Part shown: in pieces, positions 6,876 to 13,527 of the stretch
How the letters are laid out: every line of letters starts with the position of its first letter
Numbering within the stretch: the first letter of the stretch is position 1
From: Oscillospiraceae bacterium
Lineage (GTDB): Bacteria > Bacillota > Clostridia > Oscillospirales > Acutalibacteraceae
Assembly (NCBI GenBank): GCA_021640185.1
Contig: JAJXDX010000014.1
Coordinates: 1 to 14,851 of the forward strand
Reading direction: 5' to 3'
Length of the DNA stretch: 14,851 bases
Translations under genes and position numbers: made by a program
The notes under the pieces: generated by a model
The model's input: only the letters and a program-made list of their open reading frames with translations
What the model was told of the DNA's origin: nothing
The model's database searches: none

Positions 6876-6897
6876 CGCGCGGCGCGTGCGCCGCGCG
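6876..6897. repeat. Perfect CG-only inverted repeat
   Basis: CGCGCGGCGC and GCGCCGCGCG are exact inverted copies separated by two bases (GT). The hairpin would be extremely stable, but neither side has a T tract. It lies upstream of the minus-strand glycosyltransferase promoter. Confidence 0.6.
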
Positions 6898-7100
6898 TTC
6901 TTGCTGTCCGGCCGCGTCGGGGACGAGCTGATGCTGCGGCGTGATGCCGGGCGGGCACGGCAAAAGGGCGCGTACGATAAAGGCGACCGTTTGTGCAGTT
7001 ATCCTTGCAATTTCATCGGAACAAGTTACCATCGACAGACATGGGCACCCGCGCCTGTCGGCGCGTCTTTCCGGCATTTTTCGCCCTTTTCGGCTTAGCT

Positions 7101-7215
7101 GGCTGTCCGGTATGGCCAAAGGGCTTGCCGCCGTATGGACGGATCTCGGCCCGTCAAAGCCTTGCGTTCCCTTGCCTATCGATGGTATAATAGACATAAC
7201 GAAAACCGGACAGCC
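7101..7215. repeat. 11-bp inverted repeat flanking the oxidoreductase promoter
   Basis: GGCTGTCCGGT (7101-7111) recurs inverted as ACCGGACAGCC (7205-7215). The -35 and -10 of the plus promoter lie between the arms, and the right arm lies in the early transcribed region. It could be a pair of regulator sites; a chance match is also possible. Confidence 0.4.
7162..7191 (+). promoter_or_regulatory. Promoter of the FAD oxidoreductase gene
   Basis: TATAAT (7186-7191) with an extended -10 TG (7183-7184). The -35 is weaker, TTGCGT (7162-7167), at 18 bp. Expected start near 7198 with a leader of about 75 nt. Confidence 0.7.
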
Positions 7216-7271
7216 GATGTTCATCCGATGATCAGGCCGAAGGCAAAAAACGACCGAAAGGCGGGCGCGAG

Positions 7272-8543
7272 ATGAAGATAGAACTGGATCTTCCCTTTGG
7301 CGGTGCATACGATGTGATCGTCGTAGGGGCAGGTACGGCGGGCGTTTTTGCCGCCATCAGCGCGGCACGGCGGGGAGCCAAGACGCTGCTGGTAGAGAAA
7401 AACGCGCTCCCCGGCGGCACCATCACGGCGGCCGGTGTCGATCTTCCGGGGCTGTTCCATGCTTGGGGGAAGCAGATCATCGACGGCCCCTGCTACGAGG
7501 CGATCCGCCGGGCGGAGGCCATGGGCGGCGCCGTCATCCCGGAGATCGTGGAGCGGCCGCAGGCCCATTGGATGATGCAGATCCGGATAAACGCCTTCGC
7601 GTTCGTTTCCGTCTGCGAAGAAATGCTGGCGGAAAGCGGGGTGACGGTGCGGTATCACGCCACGCCGATCTGGGCGGCGTGCGGAAAAGACGGCGTGCAG
7701 CTGGGGATCGCCGGCAAAGGGGAACGGCTGTGCTTTTCGGCAGGCGTTCTGATCGATGCCACCGGCGATGCCGATCTGACGACCATGTGCGGCTTTGCCA
7801 CCGAACGCAGCGAAACGCTGCAGCCGGCGACGCTGATACAGGATATCGCCGGGTATGACCCGGATAAGATCGATGCCGGGAAGGTCGCAGAGCTGTATGC
7901 GGCGGCGCTGGCGAACGGGACGCTGGCGGAGGGTGATCTGCAGTATAACGATCCGATGAAGGCCTTTCTGGACGGGCGCATCAGTATGCACATCGGCGGA
8001 TATGATGCCTCGACGCTCGCCGGGAAAACGGCGTTGGAGTTTGCCGCGCGGGCCGTGCTCAAGCGGATACTTCTCTTTTTGCGCACCGTGCCCGGCGGCG
8101 AGGGGGTCTATGTACGTCATTTTGCGCCGGAGTGCGGCGTGCGGGAGACCAAGCGGATCGTTGGCGAGGGCCGGATGAGCGTGGAGCATTATTTGCGCGG
8201 GTATGTCTATCCGGATGCGGTCGCCTATTGCTTTTATCCGGTGGATCTTCACGAAAAGGTCGGTGTGTATCAGATCCATCTGCAGCCGGGGATCGTGCCG
8301 ACGATCCCGTACACGGCGCTGATCCCGAAGGGCGCGGATCGGTTGCTGGCGGCCGGGCGCTGTGCCGCCGGGGACACGGAGGCGAACAGCGCCTATCGAG
8401 TGCAGGCGGCCTGCATGGCGATGGGACAGCCGGCCGGCGTGGCGGCAGCGATCGCGGCGAGGACGGGCGTTTCGGTCCGGCAGGTCCCGATCGATGCTCT
8501 CCGTCGGGAACTGAAGGCGATCGGTGCGATCGTGCCGCAATGA
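7272..8543 (+). CDS. FAD-dependent oxidoreductase, FAD_oxidored (PF12831) type
   Basis: 423 residues. A modest SD (AAAGG, 7257-7261) lies 10 nt before ATG 7272. Seen: a dinucleotide-binding motif VVGAGTAGVFAA (17-28) with E42 placed to bind the ribose of FAD, LPGGTITAAGV (46-56), a second FAD segment IDATGDADL (161-169), RETKRIVGE (291-299), and the C-terminal FAD closure LLAAGRCAAGD (358-368) with QAACMAMGQPAG (378-389). Known: this family holds flavin oxidoreductases of mostly unknown substrate, often found beside glycan-degradation or small-molecule catabolic genes in Firmicutes and Bacteroidetes. It appears cytoplasmic: no signal peptide and no membrane helix. It stands alone between its own promoter and terminator, so no partner is indicated. 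Family well supported, substrate unknown. Confidence 0.88.
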   Translation: MKIELDLPFGGAYDVIVVGAGTAGVFAAISAARRGAKTLLVEKNALPGGTITAAGVDLPGLFHAWGKQIIDGPCYEAIRRAEAMGGAVIPEIVERPQAHWMMQIRINAFAFVSVCEEMLAESGVTVRYHATPIWAACGKDGVQLGIAGKGERLCFSAGVLIDATGDADLTTMCGFATERSETLQPATLIQDIAGYDPDKIDAGKVAELYAAALANGTLAEGDLQYNDPMKAFLDGRISMHIGGYDASTLAGKTALEFAARAVLKRILLFLRTVPGGEGVYVRHFAPECGVRETKRIVGEGRMSVEHYLRGYVYPDAVAYCFYPVDLHEKVGVYQIHLQPGIVPTIPYTALIPKGADRLLAAGRCAAGDTEANSAYRVQAACMAMGQPAGVAAAIAARTGVSVRQVPIDALRRELKAIGAIVPQ

Positions 8544-8611
8544 CCGATCCGCATAGAATGCGGGCAGGAGCAACAGGGCAAAGCCGGAACGGCGAAAAAG
8601 CCAGAGCGATG

Positions 8612-8652
8612 AAAAGCCCGGCCGTGACCTTTCGGTCACGGCCGGGCTTTTT
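8612..8652. terminator. Bidirectional intrinsic terminator between the oxidoreductase and rplQ
   Basis: A perfect 18-bp stem (8612-8629 with 8634-8651) closes a TTTC tetraloop. One arm begins AAAA and the other ends TTTTT, so a T tract is present on both strands. It serves both the plus-strand oxidoreductase and the converging ribosomal operon. Confidence 0.95.
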
Positions 8653-8678
8653 ATCCGTGCTGTATCGCCGGGCGTGGA

Positions 8679-9020
8679 TCAGACCAATTCGATGATCGCC
8701 ATCTCGGCGGCATCGCCGCGGCGGGCACCCGTCTTGATGATGCGGGTGTAACCGCCGTTGCGGTCGGCATACTTCGGCGCGATCTCGTCGAACAGCTTCT
8801 TCGCGACGGCTTCCTTGGTCACGAACGCGAGCACCTGACGCTTATTGGCCAGCGTCGGCTCTTTGGCGATGGTGATCATCTTTTCCGTCATGGAACGCAC
8901 GTCCTTCGCGCGGGTGACGGTCGTTTCGATCCTGCCGTTCTCAAGCAGGAAGGTGACCATCGCACGCAGCATCGCCATACGGGAGGCAGTCGGTCTGCCT
9001 AACTTTCTGGTACCGGGCAT
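8679..9020 (-). CDS. rplQ: 50S ribosomal protein bL17
   Basis: 113 residues, close to the usual bacterial length of about 115-125. It opens MPGTRKLGRPTASRMAMLRA and contains the ETTVTRAKDVR stretch (32-42), both characteristic of L17. AAAGGAG precedes ATG 9020 by about 9 nt. L17 is a 50S subunit protein near the exit-tunnel side. It is the last gene of the alpha operon, as in most bacteria, and is followed by the bidirectional terminator. Family assignment rests on clear sequence recognition. Confidence 0.97.
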   Translation of the reverse strand: MPGTRKLGRPTASRMAMLRAMVTFLLENGRIETTVTRAKDVRSMTEKMITIAKEPTLANKRQVLAFVTKEAVAKKLFDEIAPKYADRNGGYTRIIKTGARRGDAAEMAIIELV

Positions 9021-9042
9021 GGATATTCACTCCTTTATTTCT

Positions 9043-9071
9043 GGTCACCGGGACAGTTCCGGCGGGTGACC
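9043..9071 (-). other. Stem-loop in the rpoA-rplQ spacer
   Basis: GGTCACC and GGTGACC arms (7 bp) enclose 15 nt that can partly pair again. It lies in the 55-nt spacer before the rplQ SD. No T tract follows, so it is not an intrinsic terminator. Confidence 0.4.
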
Positions 9072-9075
9072 GGGA

Positions 9076-10026
9076 TCATTCTTCTTCGTCCCGCAGGTGC
9101 AAGCCCAGGGACTCGAGCTTGTTGATGACTTCCTCGAGCGACTTGCGGCCGAGGTTGCGGACCTTCATCATATCGTCCTCGGACTTGCTGATGAGATCCT
9201 CCACCGTGTTGATGCCGGCGCGCTTCAGGCAGTTGAACGACCGCACCGAGAAGTCCAACTCCTCGATCGTCATGCTCAGTTTATCCGACGAGCCGCTCTC
9301 GACGACCGGCGGCTTGACGATCGTCGGACATTGGTCGCCGGACAGATCGACGAACATGGCCAGCAGATCCGTCAGCACCTTCGCGCCCATGGAAACGGCT
9401 TCCTTCGCCGTGATCACGCCGTTGGTCCAGACCTCCAGCGTCAGCTTGTCGTAGTCCGTGATCTGGCCGACGCGGGTGTTCTCGACGGTGTAGTTGACCT
9501 TGAGCACCGGAGAATAGATCGAGTCGACCGGGATGACGCCGATCGGCGGGTTCATCAGCTGCTTGTTGCGGTCCGCAGGCACATAGCCGCGGTCGCGGTC
9601 AAGCGTCAGCTCCATGAACAGACGGGCGTTCTCGCCAAGGGTGGCGATGTGCATCTCGGGGTCGAGGATCTCGACCTCGCTGTCGCACTTGATCGAGCCG
9701 GCCGTGACCTCGCCGGGTCCTTCCGCCTCGATATACGCGACCTTCGGCCCTTCGCCGTTGATCTTCGCGATCAGGCCCTTGATATTCAAAACGATCTCGG
9801 TCACGTCCTCTTTGACGCCCTCGATGGTAGAGAACTCGTGGAGGATGCCGTCGATCTTGATAGAGGTCACCGCCACGCCGGGCAGAGAGGACAGCAGGAC
9901 ACGACGCAGGCTGTTGCCGATGGTCATGCCGTAGCCGCGCTCCAGCGGTTCCACGACGAATTTGCCGTAGGTGCCGTTCGCTGCCAGATCCAGCGCTTCG
10001 ATACGGGGCTTTTCGATCGTTATCAT
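9076..10026 (-). CDS. rpoA: DNA-directed RNA polymerase subunit alpha
   Basis: 316 residues, normal length. The N-terminal assembly domain (about 1-230) shows EPLERGYGMTIGNSLRRVLL (26-45), the dimerisation and core-contact signature. The C-terminal domain (about 250-312) shows VRSFNCLKRAGI (261-272) and RNLGRKSLEEV (290-300). R262 and N265 match the UP-element-contacting R265 and N268 of E. coli alpha. The strongest SD in the cluster (AAAGGAGGG) sits 7 nt before ATG 10026. Alpha dimers seed assembly of core RNA polymerase. The gene keeps its conserved place between rpsD and rplQ. No unusual residues were seen. Confidence 0.98.
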   Translation of the reverse strand: MITIEKPRIEALDLAANGTYGKFVVEPLERGYGMTIGNSLRRVLLSSLPGVAVTSIKIDGILHEFSTIEGVKEDVTEIVLNIKGLIAKINGEGPKVAYIEAEGPGEVTAGSIKCDSEVEILDPEMHIATLGENARLFMELTLDRDRGYVPADRNKQLMNPPIGVIPVDSIYSPVLKVNYTVENTRVGQITDYDKLTLEVWTNGVITAKEAVSMGAKVLTDLLAMFVDLSGDQCPTIVKPPVVESGSSDKLSMTIEELDFSVRSFNCLKRAGINTVEDLISKSEDDMMKVRNLGRKSLEEVINKLESLGLHLRDEEE

Positions 10027-10049
10027 GCAAAAACCCTCCTTTGTGATCG

Positions 10050-10085
10050 GTCAGGCGGCAGGGGCACGCCCCTGCCGTGACTGAC
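10050..10085 (-). other. Long stem-loop in the rpsD-rpoA spacer
   Basis: A perfect 9-bp inner stem (10057-10065 with 10068-10076) is extended beyond a small internal loop by five outer pairs (10050-10054 with 10081-10085). It ends about 10 nt before the rpoA SD and has no T tract. It may set mRNA stability or partial attenuation between rpsD and rpoA. Confidence 0.55.
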
Positions 10086-10111
10086 GGAGCGTGTAGACGT
10101 ACGGGACCGCC

Positions 10112-10741
10112 TTACTTCGAGTACAACTCGACGATGAGCGTTTCCTCGATCGGCAGGTCGATGTCCTCTCTCTTGGCCAGAGCGACGACCTTCGCCTCGC
10201 ACTTCTCACGATCCATATCCAACCACTGCGGAACGGGACGGGCGCTGTTCGCCTCGATGATGTTCTTCATCTTATCGAGGGAGCGGCTGCCCTCGCGCAG
10301 GGAAACGACCATGCCCGGCTTCACGAGGAAGGAGGGGATGTTCACCGTGCGCCCGTTGACGGCGAAGTGACGGTGGCTGACCAGCTGACGCGCCTCGGCG
10401 CGGGACGCGGCCAGACCCATGCGGTACACCACGTTGTCCAGACGGCTCTCGAGCAGCGTGAGCAGGTTCTCACCGGTCACGCCGTTCATGTTCTCCGCCA
10501 TCTCGAAATAGTGGCGGAACTGCCCCTCGAGGACGCCGTAGTAACGCTTCGCGAACTGCTTGGTGCGCAGCTGCTTGCCGTACTCGGACATCTTCTTGTT
10601 GCGCGCCTGACCGTGCTGACCCGGCGCGTAGGAGCGGCGATCGAGGGCGCACTTGCCGGTATAGCAGCGCTCGCCCTTGAGGAAAAGTTTCTGCCCTTCA
10701 CGGCGGCAAAGCTTGCACACCGCACCAGTATATCTTGCCAT
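10112..10741 (-). CDS. rpsD: 30S ribosomal protein uS4, zinc-binding form
   Basis: 209 residues, full length. It opens MARYTGAVCKLCRREGQKLF. Cys9, Cys12, Cys26 and Cys31 form the zinc-finger pattern of C+ S4 proteins, which replaces zinc-free forms in many other bacteria. The S4 RNA-binding domain is visible around 93-160 (LESRLDNVVYRMGLAASRAE, then RQLVSHRHFAVNGRTVN). SD AGGAGG precedes ATG 10741. S4 nucleates 30S assembly on 16S rRNA and in some bacteria represses the alpha operon. Its placement between rpsK and rpoA is the common clostridial and general bacterial order; in Bacillus subtilis rpsD is elsewhere. Confidence 0.98.
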   Translation of the reverse strand: MARYTGAVCKLCRREGQKLFLKGERCYTGKCALDRRSYAPGQHGQARNKKMSEYGKQLRTKQFAKRYYGVLEGQFRHYFEMAENMNGVTGENLLTLLESRLDNVVYRMGLAASRAEARQLVSHRHFAVNGRTVNIPSFLVKPGMVVSLREGSRSLDKMKNIIEANSARPVPQWLDMDREKCEAKVVALAKREDIDLPIEETLIVELYSK

Positions 10742-10762
10742 TAGCTCAAACCTCCTGTCTGA

Positions 10763-11173
10763 TCAGACGCGTCTTCTCTTGGGAGGACGGCATCCGTTGT
10801 GGGGGACCGGCGTCACGTCCTTGATCATCGTGACATCCAGACCCGCGGCCTGCAGCGCACGGATCGCCGCTTCGCGGCCGGCGCCCGGGCCCTTGACGTA
10901 CACTTCCACGGTCTTCAGACCATGCTCCATCGCAGCCTTGGCCGCCGTTTCGGCAGCGGTCTGCGCCGCGAACGGCGTGGACTTACGCGAGCCGCGGAAG
11001 CCCAGCTCGCCGGCGCTCGCCCAGGAGAGGGCATTGCCCTGCTGATCGGTGATCGTGACGATGGTGTTGTTGAACGTGGACTGGATATGCGCGGCGCCAC
11101 GCTCGATGTTCTTGCGTTCTTTGCGGCGGCGGGTGGTCGCACCCTTGCGCGCAGTCGTTTTGGCAGCAGCCAT
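10763..11173 (-). CDS. rpsK: 30S ribosomal protein uS11
   Basis: 136 residues, slightly longer than the usual 129-131 because of a basic Ala/Lys/Arg N-terminal tail. The core is clear: GAAHIQSTFNNTIVTITD (26-43), SAGELGFRGSRKSTPFAAQ (53-71), VKGPGAGREAAIRAL (93-107) and the conserved end DVTPVPHNGCRPPKRRRV. S11 lies in the 30S platform and contacts mRNA at the exit site. It is 18 nt after rpsM and 21 nt before rpsD, within the alpha operon. Confidence 0.98.
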   Translation of the reverse strand: MAAAKTTARKGATTRRRKERKNIERGAAHIQSTFNNTIVTITDQQGNALSWASAGELGFRGSRKSTPFAAQTAAETAAKAAMEHGLKTVEVYVKGPGAGREAAIRALQAAGLDVTMIKDVTPVPHNGCRPPKRRRV

Positions 11174-11191
11174 GATCTATCCCTCCTGTGC

Positions 11192-11560
11192 TTATTTCTT
11201 CTTGTTGGCGATGGTCTTCTTCGGACCCTTGCGCGTGCGGGCGTTCGTCTTGGAACGCTGGCCGCGCACCGGCAGGCCCTTGCGATGACGCAGACCACGG
11301 TAGCTGCCGATCTCGATCAGGCGCTTGATGTCGAACGCCACCTTGCGGCGCAGGTCGCCTTCCACCATATACTGGTGGTCGATCAGCTCACGCAGCTTGG
11401 AAACTTCGTCCTCGGTCAGGTCGCGCACACGGGTATCCGGATCGATACCGGTAGCCGCCAGGATATCGTTCGCGGACTTACGGCCGATGCCGTAGATATA
11501 CGTCAGGCCGATCTCCACCCGTTTGTCACGGGGCAGGTCGACGCCAGCAATACGTGCCAT
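11192..11560 (-). CDS. rpsM: 30S ribosomal protein uS13
   Basis: 122 residues, the normal length. It begins MARIAGVDLPRDKRVEIGLT, followed by the YIYGIGRKSA helix-two-turns-helix start and GSYRGLRHRKGLPVRGQRSK (85-104). The basic C-terminal tail ends in KKK. S13 sits in the 30S head, contacts the P-site tRNA and bridges to the 50S subunit. SD AAGGA precedes ATG 11560. It is the first long gene of the alpha operon, behind rpmJ. Confidence 0.98.
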   Translation of the reverse strand: MARIAGVDLPRDKRVEIGLTYIYGIGRKSANDILAATGIDPDTRVRDLTEDEVSKLRELIDHQYMVEGDLRRKVAFDIKRLIEIGSYRGLRHRKGLPVRGQRSKTNARTRKGPKKTIANKKK

Positions 11561-11584
11561 AGTAGTGATCCTTCCTTTCAGTCG

Positions 11585-11620
11585 CGGCGGATGCCGCCGT
11601 TGTTCGCGGCGGTCGCCGCG
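11585..11620 (-). other. Tandem GC hairpins in the rpmJ-rpsM spacer
   Basis: Two short hairpins stand side by side: CGGCGG/CCGCCG around a 3-nt loop (11585-11599), and CGCGGCG/CGCCGCG around GT (11605-11620). They fill most of the 82-nt spacer before the rpsM SD. No T tract is present. Confidence 0.45.
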
Positions 11621-11642
11621 TTCGCTCAGTCGCGCGCCGGGG

Positions 11643-11756
11643 TCAGCCCTGACGCTGTTTGTGTCTGGGGTTCTCGCAAATGACCATCACGCGGCCGTGG
11701 CGCTTGATCACCTTGCACTTCTCGCAGATCTTTTTCACAGACGGTCTGACTTTCAT
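11643..11756 (-). CDS. rpmJ: 50S ribosomal protein bL36
   Basis: A 37-residue gene that is easily missed because of its size. It begins MKVRPSVKKICEKCKVIKRH and ends PRHKQRQG before TGA at 11643-11645. Cys11, Cys14, Cys27 and His32 give the C-X2-C-X12-C-X4-H zinc ribbon of the zinc-binding L36 type. SD AAGGAGGG lies 7-8 nt before ATG 11756. Its place between infA and rpsM is the standard order. Confidence 0.96.
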   Translation of the reverse strand: MKVRPSVKKICEKCKVIKRHGRVMVICENPRHKQRQG

Positions 11757-11800
11757 CAGGATGCCCTCCTTCGTGCTTCACGCACAGTCGTTCGCTTCGC

Positions 11801-11814
11801 CCCGCCAACGCGGG
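11801..11814 (-). other. Small hairpin in the infA-rpmJ spacer
   Basis: CCCGC and GCGGG pair around a 4-nt loop within the 63-nt spacer between the infA stop and rpmJ start. It is weak alone, but matches the pattern seen in the other long spacers of this cluster. Confidence 0.3.
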
Positions 11815-11819
11815 ATGCG

Positions 11820-12038
11820 TCATTTCGTTCGCCAAGTGATGCGGCCCTTCGTCAGATCGTAGGGGCTCATCTCCACGGTGACCTTGTCGCCGGGCAGGAT
11901 GCGGATATAGTTCATCCGCAGCTTGCCGGAGATGTGCGCCAGGATCTTGTGACCGTTCGCCAGCTCTACCTGGAAGGTCGCGTTGGGCAGTGCCTCAACG
12001 ACGATGCCTTCCAATTCGATCACGTCGTCTTTGGACAT
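11820..12038 (-). CDS. infA: Translation initiation factor IF-1
   Basis: 72 residues, exactly the usual size. It is a single S1-like OB fold with the diagnostic segments DDVIELEGIVVEALPNATF (4-22), LANGHKILAHISGKLRMNYI (26-45), ILPGDKV (47-53) and SPYDLTKGRITWR (58-70). IF-1 binds the 30S A site during initiation and supports IF-2 and IF-3. SD GGAGG precedes ATG 12038. It follows map by only 15 nt; the small KOW-domain gene that many clostridia place here is absent. Confidence 0.98.
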   Translation of the reverse strand: MSKDDVIELEGIVVEALPNATFQVELANGHKILAHISGKLRMNYIRILPGDKVTVEMSPYDLTKGRITWRTK

Positions 12039-12053
12039 GGGTCGACCTCCGTT

Positions 12054-12815
12054 CTATCGCAGCTTGCCTTCCGGGTCGGTCATGATGACCGGCCCGTCCG
12101 GGGTGATCGCTACCGTATGCTCGAAGTGAGCGGACAGGCGGCCGTCTTTCGTGACCGTCGTCCAGCCGTCCCCGAGTATCTTCACCTCGTGGGTGCCGGC
12201 GTTGACCATCGGTTCGATCGCGATGGTCATGCCCGGGAGCAGCTTCGGGCCGCGTCCGGGAGTTCCGAAATTGGGTATGCTGGGATCTTCATGCAGATCC
12301 GTGCCTACTCCGTGGCCGACGAACTGCCGTACCACCGAGAAGCCACGCATCTCGACATACTTCTGGACCGCGGCGCCGATATCGCCGACGCGGCTGCCTG
12401 CCTGAGCGGCTTTGATGCCCTCATACAGGCTCTCGCGCGTCGCATCCATCAGGCGCTGTGCCTCTTCGGACACCTTGCCTGCGGCGAACGTGGCCGCATT
12501 GTCGCCGTTGAAGCCGTGGATGGCCGCACCGACGTCGATGCTGACGATGTCGCCTTCATGGATGACGCGGTCGCCCGGTATGCCGTGGATGACCGTTTCG
12601 TTGACCGAGATGCAGGCGCTGGCGGGAAACCCGCCGTAGCCGAGAAAGTTGGGCTTGGCTCCCTGACTTTCGATATACCGGCGGATCGCGTGGTCGATCT
12701 GCCCGGTGGTGACACCGGGCTCGACCATCTTACCGCCGAGCGCGAGCGCCCTTGCCGAGATCACACACGCTTCGCGCATGAGTTTGAGATCCCGGCTGCT
12801 TTTGATCGTGATCAT
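12054..12815 (-). CDS. map: Methionine aminopeptidase, type I
   Basis: 253 residues, the normal length for bacterial type Ia enzymes. The five metal ligands are present at D94 (SIDVGA), D105 (NGDNAATF), H168 (VGHGVG), E201 (IAIEPM) and E232 (HFEHTV). They are offset by three from E. coli D97, D108, H171, E204 and E235. H77 (VIHGIP) and H175 (LHEDP) match substrate-side histidines. The enzyme removes the initiator Met from new proteins in the cytoplasm. It starts 5 nt after the adk stop, and its SD (AAAGG) overlaps the adk end, so translation is likely coupled. The loop GFNGDN differs from the commoner G-[WY]-HGD form. Confidence 0.97.
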   Translation of the reverse strand: MITIKSSRDLKLMREACVISARALALGGKMVEPGVTTGQIDHAIRRYIESQGAKPNFLGYGGFPASACISVNETVIHGIPGDRVIHEGDIVSIDVGAAIHGFNGDNAATFAAGKVSEEAQRLMDATRESLYEGIKAAQAGSRVGDIGAAVQKYVEMRGFSVVRQFVGHGVGTDLHEDPSIPNFGTPGRGPKLLPGMTIAIEPMVNAGTHEVKILGDGWTTVTKDGRLSAHFEHTVAITPDGPVIMTDPEGKLR

Positions 12816-12820
12816 GTTGC

Positions 12821-13453
12821 TCAGCCTTTCAGCAGCGCGAGGGTCTGCTCCGCCACGGCCGTGATGTCCTGCTGACCGTCGACGGTCAGCAGCTTCCCGG
12901 CTGCGGCATAGTATGCCCTCAGCGGCTCGGTCTGCTCATGATACACGCGCAGGCGTTCTTCTACGGTCTCTGGCCGGTCGTCCTTGCGCTGAACAAGGGT
13001 GGTGCCGCAGCGGTCGCACACGCCGTCATGCTGAGGCTTTTTCGTCTCGACATGATAGCTGTTGCCGCAACCGGGGCAGACACGGCGACCCGATACACGC
13101 CGGGCGATCACCTCGTCGGGGACATCGATGTCCACCACGCGGTCGATGATGATGCCCATGCGGTCAAGTGCCTCGGCCTGCGGGATGGTGCGGGGGAAGC
13201 CATCCAGAATGAAGCCGTTTTTGCAGTCGTCCTGCGCAAGACGGTCACGGACGATGCCGATGACCACCTCGTCGGGGACGAGCGCGCCGGATTCGATATA
13301 GGACTGGGCTTTCTTGCCCATCTCCGTGCCGCTTTTCAGCGCTTCACGGATCATATTGCCCGTGGAGATGGTGGGGATGTTCAGCCGATCGCAAAGGATC
13401 TCGGCCTGCGTCCCCTTGCCGGCGCCGGGGGCGCCGAGAAGGATCAGGTTCAT
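12821..13453 (-). CDS. adk: Adenylate kinase, zinc-binding long form
   Basis: 210 residues from ATG 13453, chosen because AAAGGAG sits 7 nt upstream and the protein then begins MNLILLGAPGAGKGTQAE as usual; the open frame extends to 13489 without need. P-loop GAPGAGKGT is at 7-15, DGFPRT at 84-89 and the LID domain at about 120-160. Cys126, Cys129, Cys146 and Cys149 form the structural zinc site of the Gram-positive long form. It catalyses ATP + AMP to 2 ADP in the cytoplasm. It lies between secY and map, as in most Firmicutes. Confidence 0.98.
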   Translation of the reverse strand: MNLILLGAPGAGKGTQAEILCDRLNIPTISTGNMIREALKSGTEMGKKAQSYIESGALVPDEVVIGIVRDRLAQDDCKNGFILDGFPRTIPQAEALDRMGIIIDRVVDIDVPDEVIARRVSGRRVCPGCGNSYHVETKKPQHDGVCDRCGTTLVQRKDDRPETVEERLRVYHEQTEPLRAYYAAAGKLLTVDGQQDITAVAEQTLALLKG

Positions 13454-13476
13454 CGATCTTCTCCTTTCGCGACCCA

Positions 13477-13502
13477 CCGCCCCGGCCATCAGGCCGGAGC
13501 GG
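13477..13502 (-). other. Stem-loop in the secY-adk spacer
   Basis: An 11-bp stem (13477-13487 with 13492-13502, one G-U wobble on the mRNA) closes a TGAT tetraloop in the 74-nt gap between secY and adk. No T tract follows, so full termination is unlikely. It could mark an RNA processing or stability boundary. Confidence 0.5.
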
Positions 13503-13527
13503 AGGGCGGATCATGTTCGTCAAAGGC

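Larger units (their letters stand above)
6681..7271. other. Gene-poor intergenic region between glycosyltransferase and oxidoreductase
   Basis: About 590 bases with no convincing gene. The open frames here on either strand have no good SD and no recognisable protein character. It contains a minus promoter with a leader of about 110 nt (6681-6791), a CG-only inverted repeat (6876-6897), a small hairpin at 7050-7065 (CGCGCC, TGTC, GGCGCG), an 11-bp inverted repeat (7101-7111 with 7205-7215) and a plus promoter. I could not assign a riboswitch or RNA gene. Confidence 0.6.

Noticed and set aside
6876..6897. Intrinsic terminator at the CG-only inverted repeat
   Set aside because: Neither strand shows a T tract after the stem, and no gene ends nearby.
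6712..7308. 198-residue minus-strand frame in the gene-poor region
   Set aside because: It overlaps the oxidoreductase start and both promoters, lacks an SD and has no recognisable protein features. Smaller plus-strand frames at 6941 and 6993 were rejected for the same reasons.
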